Shown: one piece after another, positions 34,200 to 45,997 of the stretch
Layout of the letters: the number at the start of each line of letters is the position of its first letter
How positions within the stretch are numbered: position 1 is the first letter of the stretch
Assembly: GCA_964017235.1 (NCBI GenBank)
Contig: OZ024931.1
Span: 95,498,221-95,562,220 of the forward strand
Reading direction: 5' to 3'
Length of the DNA: 64,000 nt
Source: Sabellastarte sp. h YS-2021
Lineage: Eukaryota; Annelida; Polychaeta; Sabellida; Sabellidae
Position numbers and translations under genes: made by a program
Notes under the pieces: model-generated
Told to the model about the DNA's origin: nothing
Databases searched by the model: none
What the model saw: the letters and a program-made list of their open reading frames with translations, nothing else

Positions 34200-34840
34200 T
34201 TAACAACTTACTTCCTTTCCCTGAACTATCCTTTCTTCATCTTGATCTGATTCTCTTTGTGGATCTAGCAATACAGCCTGTGATTCTGTTGTTGCATTCT
34301 CTCCTGTAGTTTTTTTTTTGGTCTGCATAAGGTCTCCAAGTATATCCTTGATCAGTTTCAACTGTATAATTGAATGGGCCTTGGCGATTTCTGACAACTG
34401 CTGATTGCCATTTCTTTGGCTTATATCCTAACCTGTATAGTCCCACACTAATACCTATTGTCATATAACCTAAATAAAAGTTATTTTCCTGTGAATTTTG
34501 TCCTTAAAGGATGGTCTAAGATGGTCTAGTCTTATGCACAGAATTCTGTTACTTTCCCCAGTGGTCATTTGTAGGTTGTTTCGGTATGATAGTAGAAACT
34601 TTTCGATTTTATGTTCTAGTTTAATGTTGCTGTCCTTCATTGAATTCAACTTGTTTCAAACCCTTAACAGTAATTTCTGCCTGTCCATTGTTCTTCATTG
34701 AGAAAGGTGGGCCTGTAATGGGTTTGATGCCATTCCTTTTATAGAAGTTTTGAAACTCTTTGACAAAGTGACAAATGCTGTGGGCCTGTCCCAATAAGAC
34801 CCTGGCTGTTGAACAGGACATAAAACCCCACCTTTGAACT
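34200..34840 (-). pseudogene. Ty3/gypsy integrase C-terminal remnant (copy C)
   Basis: The minus strand gives FYKRNGIKPITGPPFS and NNGQAE (catalytic Glu region, about 34690-34760), and further on GYKPKKWQSAVVRNRQGPF and a VETDQGYTWRP stretch (34340-34440), typical of the K02A2.6-type integrase end. Broken by stops. It is unrelated in strand to gypsy B. Confidence 0.65.
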
Positions 34841-34859
34841 TTAACTCGATAGTAAGGTG

Positions 34860-35331
34860 TAGTGATCGAGAAGCTCCTAAATTTTTAAGCATAAGGTCTG
34901 CCAATGTTCCAAGGTGGGTCCAACCTTGCCCTCTCTGAGGTTGTACTGGTAACCTATGAATTCGAAAACTTCTGACGTCTCCACGTTTACCACCCAACCT
35001 AATTCCTGACACAGAGCTATTAAGGTCTGGGTATGCTGGAGACAAGCAGGGTGGGATGTCGCTCTGACCAACCAATCGTCTAGGTACTGGTAGAATCTTA
35101 AATCTTGTTTTGAGCCATAAATTGGACTTCCATGACAACTATTGTGAATTGCACTGGAACAGTGGACAGATAATAAGGCAGGGCTTTGAATTAGTAGGAT
35201 TGATCCTGGACGTGAAACCTCCGCAATTTCCTGGACTATGGGTTTATTGGTATATGGAAATAAGCCTCCTTGAAATCTGTGATGTTGGCCATATTTATGA
35301 ATATAAATTCTGATAGATCTTGGATTGTCGT
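34860..35331 (-). pseudogene. DIRS1-like reverse transcriptase remnant
   Basis: In minus-strand frames: DFKEAYFHIPI, FKALPY-x-LSTVP, then QYLDDWLVRATSHPACLQHT with an intact YLDD (about 35070-35090), and CQELGWVVNVE and FEFIGYQYNLREG (34877-35000). The style differs from the Ngaro-like RT at 24.6 kb, so this is another subfamily. Several frame changes. The upstream end is replaced by a tandem array at 35331. Confidence 0.75.
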
Positions 35332-36160
35332 GGCTGTAAACGTAATAGTTTTCTAGTTACAACTGATATACTAAACAGTGAAAACCTAAAAATAGCTATT
35401 ACTCAGCTATGCGATGAGCTACAGGTCTGCAATTTGCCTATGTTATAGCTGATTCAAAAGTAGATGAATAACATATTTCAACAAAATACCGTAAATGCAA
35501 TACTTTTCAAGTTACAACTGATTTACTCAATAGTGAGAACCTGAAAACAGCTATTGCTCTGCTATGCCAAGAGCTACGTGTCTGTAATTTTACTATGTTA
35601 TAGCTGATTCATAAGTAGATGAATAACATATTTAAACAAACTACTGTAAATGCAATACTTTACAAGTTACAACTGATTTACTCAACAGTGAGAACCTCAA
35701 ATTAGCTATTGCTCAGCTATGCAATGAGCTACAGGGCTGCAGTTGTACTATGTTATAGCTGATTCAACAGCACATGAATAACATATTCAACAAAGTACTC
35801 TAAAATGCAATAATTATCAAATTACAAGTAATTTACTCAACAGTGATAACCTAAAAGTAGCTGTTACTCAGCTATGCAATAAGCTACAGGTCTGAAAGTT
35901 TACTATGTTATAGCTGACCCAAGAGTAGCTGAATAACATATTTATACAAAATTATCTTAATGCAATAGTTTTCGAGTTACAAATGACTTTACTCATTATG
36001 GAAGGTCTGAAAAGTCAGATAGTAGCTATTACTCACTTAGCTATTGGAATAGACACCCAAGTTACACATCATGTTGTAGCTATGGAAAAAGTAGAATAAT
36101 AACATATTTTAACAAAATGCTCTAAATGTAATACTTTTCAAGTTATAAGTGATTAGTGCA
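35331..36160. repeat. 155-bp tandem array, copy 1 (five units plus a part)
   Basis: The word AGTTACAACTGATTTACTCA recurs at 155-bp spacing (35356, 35511, 35666, 35821, 35976). Units also contain GCTATTGCTCAGCTATGCAA and GAATAACATATTTAAACAAA. The same unit forms the array at 58.5-59.7 kb and diverged arrays at 51.6-52.6 and 62.7-64.0 kb. No coding capacity. Confidence 0.9.
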
Positions 36161-36555
36161 TGATTTCATGAATTTTAATGCATTAAAAATATTTTAAAAA
36201 TTCATAAAAAATAATTAAGAAAGACCAGGCCTGATACTCACACAAGGGAATCTACTAGTAGTCTAGTACATATATGCAAGAAAAGAGAAAAATCCCTTTA
36301 ATAGTGAATGAGAAAATTGTGATCAAGTGTTGAAATGTTCACACTTTAGGTGGGGGTACCTCATGTGTAATGGCTCTGGGGAACAGACGGACAGATCTGC
36401 ATGGATTTTACGATTTATCATCCTCGATAGTTAAGGCATCTTTTAAAAAAACAGCAGGTTTCTGGGTCTTGTAATTTTGGAGGAGAAGTTGTTCATGCGG
36501 ACGCCGCAGAGTGATGCCATAATGTCAGCTGACTAACAAGTCAGCTGACATAAAA
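36161..36555. mobile_element. Right flank of the 155-bp composite element, ending in a hairpin
   Basis: About 390 bp shared with 59731-60140, including CATGATTTCATGAATTTTAA, GGTGGGGGTACCT and GGAGGAGAAGTTGTTCA. It ends with a perfect 13-bp stem, ATGTCAGCTGACT (36522-36534), loop AACA and complement (36539-36551). Array plus fixed right flank marks this as a composite mobile repeat, not a simple satellite. Confidence 0.75.
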
Positions 36556-36821
36556 AGATGAAATGACGTCACATTGTCTAAAAAGGAAGGAAGTAGGGTG
36601 TGCCAACTGACGAATGCACACTGTAACCAGTCCTGCCGGTGCTTGCAGAGAATGTTTTTTTTTTATGTTTGGCGGGATCAGTCATGCCAACTGGTATAGT
36701 TAATTGTCCACTGGGCAAGAAGTATTAAATTTGCTTTATACAGTTAACAGAACAAAACAGTTCATCTGTATCCATGAAGAAACTAGATCATATCGCCCTG
36801 CCATGAACAGCCCCAACAGGG

Positions 36822-38092
36822 TTATTGTAATAATGTCTCAAGTAAACTCTTGGCTGCCACTATAGCATAATTGTCCCTATCTGGATCACCAGGGTCAGCC
36901 AAAATTGCACCTCGTCTCCAGCCACCTGGGATCTCCCGGTAGTCGTCTTCCTTGCCTGCCAGTCCTTGGTGGTCATCCCTGTAACATATCAGTATGATGT
37001 TGTGCAAGGTCACACAAGCCAGAACAATAGATATGACATTGTGTGGCTCTTGTACCATAGTGGTCAGTAGGCATCTGAAAAGATTGGCCAGGATCCCGAA
37101 AGCATTCTCCACCACCAGTCTTCCTCTTGACTGTTTATAATTAAAGATATGTTCCTTATTTTTAAGAGTCCTTCCCGAAAATGGCTTCATTAACCAAGTC
37201 CTCAATGCAAAGGCATCGTCAGCCACAATGAAATATGGCACGTCCCTGTCATCCCCTGGTAATGGATCTGTAAATCTGCTGGTCTCATCCAGGATGTTCT
37301 GTTTCAGCTAATACTCATTGGAAATCTGGGCATCAGAACACGATCTATTACTCCCCTCATCTGTCCACAGAAACCTGTAGTCAGTGTCCACAGGAACCAA
37401 CATCACCACCAAGTAGAAACCCCTTTTAATTATAGTATGTGGAACCTGACTGCCTGGGACATGTTATGGTCACATTTTTCATATCTAGGGCGCCCACAGC
37501 ATGGTGGAAGTTCCACCTTTAGACAAACTGCTTGGCCTTCTCGCACCATTCCTGTGGGTTACTTGGGGTATTTCAGCTCCTCCTCTTTGTACAATTGGTA
37601 GATTGTCTCACAGACCTCTGGCACAAAGAGGGAGATGGTGTTGGAAGTCACTCTAAAGCCACACACCAGGGTCACCTGTGGCAAGGTATCTCAGGGTGAT
37701 GGCTATCTTCAAACCAGCTGGAAGTGGTTCACAAAGTTCTCAGTTACAGGTCTAGCTCTTTCAACCAGCTCTCCAAACAGTTCTGGAGACAATCTACTAA
37801 AATTTCTCCAGCCATATAAGTCAAAATTCAGCAGCTGGTCCACCAGAACTTCATACTGCCCCAAGAGTGAACTCTCCAGTATCCAGTTTCTAATCCAATA
37901 CCGTCTCAGGCGCCTATGTCTTCCATGATATGCCAAATCAAGATGAACTGGAACATATTGCAGAAGTCTATCATTCTGCAGTTGCAGAATCCCACTCAGC
38001 ATTCTTAATCTGTCAACTGGCTGGATATTCATAGCAATGTATGTTGGTTGAACTGCCAAGAAGAAATAATGGTGGTCCACTGTGATGCACAC
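36822..38092 (-). pseudogene. PIF/Harbinger transposase (second subfamily), frameshifted
   Basis: The minus strand starts near 38092 with an N-terminal part containing RRYWIRNWILESSLLGQYEVL and LSPELFGELVERARPVTENF (37709-38040). A broken middle follows (37240-37700) in which the first catalytic Asp is not clear and a GSCSDAQI-like block is present. The intact C-terminal end has PYFIVADDAFALRTWLMKP and RGRLVVENAFGILA with the catalytic Glu (36822-37241). It is a different subfamily from the copy at 5095 (no Pro-rich leader). TIRs were not identified. Confidence 0.8.
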
Positions 38093-38262
38093 AAGACTGT
38101 CAGTAACAGTAGCACAAGAGTACTACAACAGATATCACGGAGACACCACCTCCATTCACCTTCAATCACCTTACATCCCTGTCAGAGTACCACTTGTTAG
38201 TGAAACCAAAACTTATTGCAACCATGAACCGGTGTAGCCTGACATTGGCCTACTGTTGGAGC

Positions 38263-39522
38263 CCGGTGTAGCGCCAGATAATGTATCCCCACACAAAGTG
38301 TGTGGGGATACAGAATATGGCAAGGGGGCTGCCACAATGTGTGAGGGGATACAAAATATGGCAAGGGGGCTGACACATTTTGTATCCCCTGCCATATTCT
38401 TTATCCCCTTTGCCATATTTTGTACCACCTAGTTATTTATGAGCTTGTTGATTAGACCTATGAATTTTCCCCTTGTCTTCAAGTCAACAACATTGGCCTG
38501 TGCGTTGATGGATTAAATGAGTGGCTGATGAATGAATCTTTTTTCATTAATTTTTATTTTTTTCTTAAATAGCAGTACTATAAACAAAATACTTTGTCAA
38601 GACAAACATTGTATATACAATATGTAGATATAGGGAAAAAATGACACTCACCCAAGTGACCTTTTTTGACATTTTTTTCTGCATTTTGCCCTGTTGTTTG
38701 GAAATGCTAAGTGTGACAAGTCTTATATGCATTATATGTATATATAATTTTTGTTTGTTATCTATGTCCCCCAAAGGTTTCAGATCTGTAGTTTAATTGC
38801 TAACGTCACTTGAACAATTCTAAAATGCCCACAGAGACACAATTTATGGACATTGTGCCACTTTAATGCCCTGTAACTGTCGAACTATGTGGCTCATAGA
38901 GCTGAAATCTTTGAATTTTTCAAAGGAAATGTCTGTCTATTTAAATTTTGAGTATTAATGATGTTATGGCCATCTTAGGCTTTTAAGAACTTATTTTTGT
39001 GTTTTTATCCCTCTGCTTGCTGTGTTTTTAACTTTTTAAAATGAAACTGGTGAAACATATTAAAGTAGGCCAAAATGGACACTGTTATTTTCTGGTGAGC
39101 TTTAAGTCCCAATATTAATGAAATTATAGCCTTATAGGGGATTTTTAACCCTCAACTAGCCCATTATTATTCAACTTGCCTCAGTTAATTTTGACACAGC
39201 TCCTACAGTTATGAATTTATTTCAGTTGATAATCACACATTTAAAATTCTCAATTCTGAATTATTATTATAAATCTGTTCTTGTGATTTAATAATTTATA
39301 TTTAAATCTGGAGGTATAATTTTCCTGTTGGACATTCCTTATTTATATATTTGATTTTATACAGCTCTTAACTGGGGATACAGAATATGATGGGGATACA
39401 AAATGTGGCTGCCATATTTTGTATCCCCTTAATCCCCCCATTGTTGGGATACAAAATACGGCAGCCACATTCTGTATCCCCTAAAAGATCAAAGGGGGAA
39501 TACAGAATATGGCGTTACACCG
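38263..39522. mobile_element. Inverted-repeat element 4 with GGGGATACA-rich ends, 1.26 kb
   Basis: The left end CCGGTGTAGCGCCAGATA and the complement of the right end CCGGTGTAACGCCATATT pair over about 30 bp. Both subterminal regions hold several GGGGATACARAATATGGC units in both orientations (38285-38430 and 39373-39515). The interior is AT-rich with no gene. The flanking half-copy ACCGGTGTAGC at 38228 suggests an earlier insertion or a target preference. Confidence 0.8.
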
Positions 39523-39599
39523 GTAAGGACAGTGGCAAACTTTGTGTAAACTCCCTTACACTGTCAGACAACCGTGGGACAAGATACTGTCAGAAAAAT

Positions 39600-39624
39600 G
39601 GGGGGGGGGGGGGGGGGGGGGGGG
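39600..39624 (+). repeat. Uninterrupted run of 25 G
   Basis: Single homopolymer run just outside element 4, able to form G-quadruplexes. The exact length could be a sequencing approximation. Confidence 0.9.
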
Positions 39625-40429
39625 TCTTGGGACACATAAAACTTCATAAACTTCTAACCACAAGATGTATCGCCAGTAGTGTGACTGGATCATTTTCTAT
39701 CACAGGACATAAAAATCACTGCCATGCCCTCATTTTGGCCAATATATCATTACAGTGAACTTATCTGTTTACCTTGTAGCTATGTGACTGTAGTATTTTC
39801 TAGATGGGAAAAATTTAACTTTATTGCCCTGCAGTTCCCCCCACCACCCTGTTACAATTATTATAAACTGTTCACTGCATACAGCAATAAAATGTGCATT
39901 TAGCCAAAATACTAGAATATGCAGGTGAATGTTTGAAGTTTTATATAATGCATTGTAAATGAGATCCTATCACATGGCCAAACCCTTGGTTGGAATTTAC
40001 AGGTTGTTTTGCGAATTATAAATTTTGTGGAAAAAAAATTCTGTGCAAATTGTCTATAATTAGAGTAATGAACAGATGACTGTTAAAATTGATTTCTGTA
40101 TATTTGCATTTTATTTTCCCAAAATGTGTAACATTACTTATAAAATCATTCAAGAAAGCATATGCAGTCAATGACTAACACATATCATTTTCTCAGACAA
40201 TTAAGGTTAAACTTATAGTGCTTTTGTTTGTGTGTGTGTGAAACACCTTGTTGTATTACACAGTATACAGGCGTTCTCTGGTAGAGAGATGGCCCAGACC
40301 ATAGATTATGGGATTATCACTATACATATCCAGTCTCTACTGACAGAGTTGTCTCTTTACAGGCCTGTGCGGTTATAAGGAAGATATTTTAAATCATATT
40401 TACAGGGTTAATTTGTTTTTCTGAGCACA
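39625..40429. other. No gene seen
   Basis: AT-rich with a short GT run near 40230. Confidence 0.4.
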
Positions 40430-40740
40430 TCCAATTACATTGTAGTTTTTTCAAAGCCTTAGAACCAATAACAATGGAGATATATTGCCTTTTGAGTATG
40501 ATGACACCACTTAACCTTGTAGGAGGGGTAACAGGTCAATTCAACATTTGCAAAAGATTTGCAGGCCATAACTTTCTATAAGTTATTTCCATATTTCTAA
40601 GCCCAGGGACCAATAATACAGGAAATTTTAGGTCCTTTTGGTAAGGTGACCCCACCAGATCTTGAAGCAGGGGTCAAAGGTTAAATTCAACATTTGAATC
40701 AACAATGATTTCCTATTAGCTGTTTTCACATTGCAAAGTG
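40430..40740. repeat. Two diverged units of the 147-bp family
   Basis: Shared landmarks with the 47-48 kb array: GGAGGGG-x-AACAGGTCAA, CCATAACTTTCTATAAGTT, GGACCAATAATA and CACATTGCAAA. Diverged and not in a longer array. Confidence 0.55.
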
Positions 40741-40984
40741 TTATACCAATAGGGAGAAATCAACTTTAAACATGTTACATAACAGCCACATTGTTTTCAA
40801 AACTACAGTATTGCTTTGTAAAATTGCACAAGTAAAACCACTGTATCTTGTTCTTCTCCAAAGGTTTAAAGTGGCTACAAAAATGGTAGGATAAAACTTT
40901 CTTGAAAAATGGGCAGACGACTTTGAGCACCCCCCAACCCACAATTCTTTTACTTATTTATTTACCTTTTTGAGCCGATATCAC

Positions 40985-41640
40985 ACTATCTCATACTGTT
41001 CCCGGAATAAATCCATTTCAAGATTTTATGCAGAAATTCGATATGGCTGCCAATACGGCGAGAGAACAGTTCTTGGGAAAATGGGCAGATCACCTTGTAC
41101 ACATGTCACCACATTTTTCAAATAAATACACTTTATCATTTTATGCAGAAATTCAAGATTTCTTTCCACAAACTGGTAGATAACTGCATATAACCTTCAA
41201 GCCTACAATTTGGTCCAAATCACTCATCTCGCACCATTTCCAGAAAAAAGCATTTTTGTATTGATACAGGAATTCAAGAAGGCCGCAAAAAATTGGAAGC
41301 AAAAAAACTGGGCAGATGACTGTGAATACCATGCAGGCCAAAAATTTGTTTGAAATTTCTCTATCTTGCACTGTTTCCGAGAAACTTGCGTTTTTCCAAT
41401 TTAAACAGGAATTAAGGATGACCAACATAAATATCGGGAGAATGATTTTTTTAAAATGGGAATATGAATCTACATATAACCTCTGGACCTAAAATTTGGC
41501 TAAAATCACTCTCTATTTCACACTGTTTCCGAGATAAATCTGCTTTTGCATGTTATGCAGAACTTCAAGACGGTCACAACAAATGGTGGGAGAAAGATTG
41601 TTAGCACAAAGGGGAGATGATTGAGTATATCCTCATTTAA
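40985..41640. repeat. Diverged tandem array of the AAGATGGCGGC family, about five units
   Basis: ATGCAGAAATTCAAGAT-like starts recur at about 41028, 41143, 41265, 41402 and 41560, each followed by a TCTC-GCACC-TTTCC-GAGA block. It is the same family as the array at 60.2-62.2 kb, but older. Confidence 0.75.
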
Positions 41641-41649
41641 TTACATTTA

Positions 41650-41990
41650 AATCTTCAATTAGTCAGCCATTTTGTATCAGATAACTTCCAAAGTTAATGA
41701 TTTCCAGACATCAATACAACCAACTTATGACCCAAATTTTTTGGTGAATGGGTGAAGTTATCATCCGGAAAAGCACACCTTTAAAAAGATGTTTTTGGTC
41801 ATAACTTCTCTGATTGGTGGAAATGTCATGATACCATATTCAGAAAATTTTCTCAGGGCTACTGCAAACATATGGGAAATATGAAGAAACTCTGCCCAAT
41901 TTGCTGAGCTATAGACAATAGAAAATGCGCGAGCTGGTGGTAGCTTCTGCAAGAATTTGTATACAAACAAGTGTCCCTTGCGGGAAGCTT
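41650..41990. mobile_element. Right flank of the AAGATGGCGGC composite element
   Basis: Matches 62270-62580 over about 320 bp (CAGCCATTTTGTAT, GATTTCCAGACATC, GTTATCATCCGGA, CTTCTCTGATTGG, GAGCTATA-ACAATAGAAAAT). Fixed flank plus variable array is the same plan as for the 155-bp family. Confidence 0.75.
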
Positions 41991-42243
41991 AATTACTCTC
42001 AAGCCATGCTATCTTAGCCAGTAACATTTTGTGAAAATTTGATGAAGCTATGGTGACCATTTTGTTTTTCAAAAGGAGGACAAACTTTTCTAGACATGTT
42101 TTTATAGCAATAAGCATTCTCTACAAATTTGGTGGGAATATCTTCATTAATAAGATATAAAGGTTTATGCATAAATGTGATAAACGGATGAATAATGACC
42201 CATTAGGAGATATTTATGAATTTTTCTCATGTAGATGGCACAG

Positions 42244-44412
42244 TTACCCAGATACCAAGACGCTAGTGGGCCACTCTTGGCTATTGGTGGCAAAATATAG
42301 CTAGTGGGCCACCAATGAGCCACAGCTGGACCACTGACTGCATTTTTTTTCAAAATTTTTAAAGCATTATAAATAGCTTTATAAGCAACCTCAACTATTG
42401 TTTTCTGACATATTATTTAACAATATTCAATGTTAAAAACACATTATTTCAAAATATAAATATATTGCGTCGCCCACTTTTGGCCCACCAACTACCAAAG
42501 TCAGTGGCTGTAGCTCAGGGACCAGCCTATGCCCACTGGTGTAAAATTCCTGGAAAAATTAGATAAAGTGTGCATTTTCTTTCATCAAACATAAGTTAAT
42601 GTCATTTATATAAACAAACTTATTCTGTACTCCTTCATTTTGCTGTCTTTCCTCCACTTTATTACTTTATATATTGCTTGCTTATTTGCCACAGGTGGTC
42701 CATCAATGGCCCACCCACTACATAAGTAGTACAGAATCTATGATGGGCATCCAGTGGGCCACTGGTGGCAAACATTTTATTTTTAGTTAAAGTTAACGAT
42801 ATCTTCATTTTTCCATTTGATATAATTTTTTGTTTTGATGAAACCTAAAACTATCCCCAAATTATTTTTATCTGACACATGCAACTATGATCTGTAACTT
42901 TGTAAGAGCTATACTTAGTTGCTGGGACAATGGTGGTCCCCTGGTGGCTAAACCTCAGGCTCTGCTAAATAGCATTTGTTTTGACAGACCTTGAAAAAAT
43001 AATGCCAAAAAATGACAACCAAAAATGGGAGTCCCAGTAATTTTTTTTTGGAGTCCAAGCTACGTAACAGATATCACAATTTTGGCATTTTAAGTACTGT
43101 ATTTTTCTATTTACTCAGTATTATTGTATCACTGTATTGTTTATTGCATTGTCTGATAATAAAATTATGATTTTCTATCTCTCTTAATATTTTTTACTTG
43201 AATCTTGGTTGTTGCACTTTTGGGTCCGTCTTTTTATGCAGATTAGGCACTGTAAAAGTCATATTAGAATTCATTAAGGCTTTTACTTGTGCAACTTCCC
43301 ATTGTAACTGATGGAATTTCATCAAGTGTGCTACTGGTTTTGCACCAACACCACACATAAGCATTCATTGAATGAATTGCCAGTTCTGTATGTATGGGTA
43401 ATATTCAAAACATCCAAACCAGAACATCTGCTGACAGATGGCTGCCAATGGTGGACCACCAATCAACCTTGTTCCCAGATAACATTCTGCCATCGGACCG
43501 ATTTTGGCTGGTGGTCGCATGGTCGGCAGATTTTGCCAACATTGGGCCAACGTTGGGCAAACATGGCTATTGGTTGCATGATCAGTAGATTTTGCCAAAG
43601 TTTGGCCAATGTTGGCCCAACGAAGGCTTGCCAACCAAAACTCAGGCTGCCGAGGTTGGGCCAACAGTGGGCCAATGGTGGATTTTTATTCAAGATGGCA
43701 GCAAGCAATAATAGGGGAGTTTGACACACAGTAAAAATGATTTATTATGGTATGTCTAAAAATCATATTTCAGTGAGCCCACTAACTAATTAGCAATTTT
43801 AGACATATAAATAACATTCTCATTATAAATTCACAATAAGAAAAGCTGTTTCTGAAGATGATAATTTTATTGTTTCGTTATGGACTATATCATCTTAAGA
43901 TACTGTTCCACCACTGTTTATGTTTGGTCATGTAACTTATCAGGGATTCCCTTAACTAAAATCCACTCACAGTCTGCCAATTATTTACTTTCTGTTAAAC
44001 AATGGCCACATAACTCCATGCTGCAATCAGATTGGCTTATGCTATAGTGGCAGTAAAATGTTACCATTGGCTTGCCAATGTCATACGGACGGCCAAAAAG
44101 CAATTGGGCCAACGGTGGCTGCCAACGTCAGACCGACAGATATACCAATGTTAGGCCAACGTCTGGATTCTCTCTGGGTTGTTGGCTAATGAAGGTGATC
44201 CACCGGTGGACCAATACAAAAGCTTATCATTGGCTGCCAACAGTGGGCGACTGATGGACCACCAGTAAACCTTATTGTTGGCTGCCAACAGTGGACCACT
44301 GTCTACCAGCCGGTCATGCCAATGGCTAGCCACCAGCTACAGCCAATATCGAACCGACTGCTATGCCGCTGGTGGGCCAGTGGTGGCCCTACAGAGTCTT
44401 GCTATCTGGGTA
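42244..44412. mobile_element. Large inverted-repeat element rich in TGGGCCA/TTGGCC palindromes, about 2.2 kb
   Basis: The left end TTACCCAGATACCAAGAC and the complement of the right end TACCCAGATAGCAAGAC pair for about 30 bp. Two internal zones (42230-42550 and 43440-44400) are packed with GGCCAACGTTGGGCC-type words and TGGGCCACCA repeats. The overlapping open frames at 43311-43729 arise from these repeats and show no domain. It may be two nested copies. Confidence 0.65.
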
Positions 44413-44626
44413 GCGGCTGCCCTTGGGAAAAGTGATTGCATTTTATGCCGAATATCAAAAAAAAAAATTCAGTAATTTCTTAAGTGTCCCTGGTTGAGTC
44501 TGCACTCTACAAGAACTTTCTAGTGATTATTATTTTAATTAGACTTTTTAAAAAAATATAACATTAATGTTGAATACTGATATACTGATAAAATAATTTT
44601 CTTTAAAATAGCATCAGAGATGCCCG

Positions 44627-45997
44627 TACCCCACACCCGGGGAAAAAATTTTCAACACCACGAGATATAGAAGTAATGAAACAGTACAAGACCGGGATAC
44701 TTTCAGAGCAGTGTCATAAATATAAAGGTCCAAATAATGTTTAAGTCGAGAAAATAACATCTAAGAGAAAGAAAATGTATGTAAAGATAAAGTACTAAAA
44801 CAAGACAATTCAATAGCAAGATGACAGCATTAATCAGTAAACTAAAATATGAAGCTGTAAAATTTATTAATTGGAGAATAGCTGTCAATGGAAATAGCAC
44901 AATTATGTAAAAGTGCATATAATAATCAGTTGCAGCAATCCATATATCTTTCTCATAAGAGAAAGATGTCTTAAATAAGGCAGATGAACACACTTTGGCA
45001 GAGCAAAAAGGTCACACCATGATGCACACATACATTTACATACACCCCAAACCAATGTCCCTACCATGTGTCAACTTTCTACACCTTATGGAACCCAAGA
45101 GATAACCCAGACAAGATTTTAAAACTCATGGTCACTATGACAAGGTCAAATCAAGGTCACAGAATGATCTTTCACACCTACAATCAATGACCAATATCCT
45201 TACCAAGTATCAAATTTCTATACTTTATGATTTCCAAGATATAGCCCAGACAAGATTTTATAGGTCAAGGTCACTATGGCAAGGTTAAATAAAGGTCAGA
45301 CTATGACGTTGCACACCTACACGCCCTATCCAGTGTCCCTACCAAGTATCAACTTCCTACACTGTACGGTATCTGAGATATAGCCCGGACAAGATTTTAT
45401 ACGTCAAGGTCACTACGGCAAGGTCAAAGGTCAAATCAAGGTCACAGAATGATGTTGCACACCTACAATCAATGACCAATATCACTACCAAGTATCAAAT
45501 TTCTATACTTTATGATTTCCAAGATATAGCCCGGACAAGATTTTATAGGTCAAGGTCACTATGGCAAGGCCAAAGGTCAAATCAAGGTCAGAGTATGACG
45601 TTGTACACCTACACACCCTATCCAGTGTCCCTACCAAGTATCAACTTCCTACACCGTACGGTTTCTGAGATATAGACTGGACAAGATTTTATATGTCAAG
45701 GTCACTACGGCAAGGTCAAATCAAGGTCACACCATGACATTGCACACCTACACTCCCTAATCAATGTCCCTACCAAGTATCAACTTTCTACACCTTACGG
45801 TTTCCGAGATATAGCCTGAACAAGATTTTATAGGTCAAGGTCACTATGGCAAGGTCAAATCAAGGTCACACCATGACGGTTTCCGAGGTATAGCCCGGAA
45901 ACTTTTTCCCGCCACCCACCCGTCGCTTGACCGCCCGCCCATCCGGACACCATGGGTGAAAACATTACCCCGACAGCCCTTAAGGGCAGTGGGGTAA
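44627..45997. mobile_element. Composite tandem-repeat element with terminal inverted repeat and hairpin (type TACCCCAC)
   Basis: TACCCCAC at 44627-44634 is inverted as GTGGGGTA at 45989-45996. A ~400-bp left flank is followed by the tandem array (45005-45890) and a short right flank. The right end folds as a double stem: TTACCCC (45965-45971) with GGGGTAA (45991-45997), enclosing the 12-bp palindrome GCCCTTAAGGGC (45976-45987). The left flank motif CAGAGATGCCC is repeated at 49831. No gene. Confidence 0.7.
45005..45890. repeat. ~138-148 bp tandem array with TCAAGGTCA motifs, six units
   Basis: GATATAGCCCGGACAAGATT recurs near 45100, 45238, 45376, 45524, 45671 and 45810. Each unit has one or two TCAAGGTCA words, and some have AAGGTCAAAGGTCAAA. 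No coding capacity. Confidence 0.85.

Noticed and set aside
43311..43729. Several overlapping open frames on both strands
   Set aside because: Products of the GGCCA palindromic repeats. Mutually overlapping and without domains.
44703..44993. 96-residue hydrophobic minus-strand frame that could be a membrane protein
   Set aside because: Composition follows local AT bias, it lies in the left flank of a composite element, and nothing supports it.
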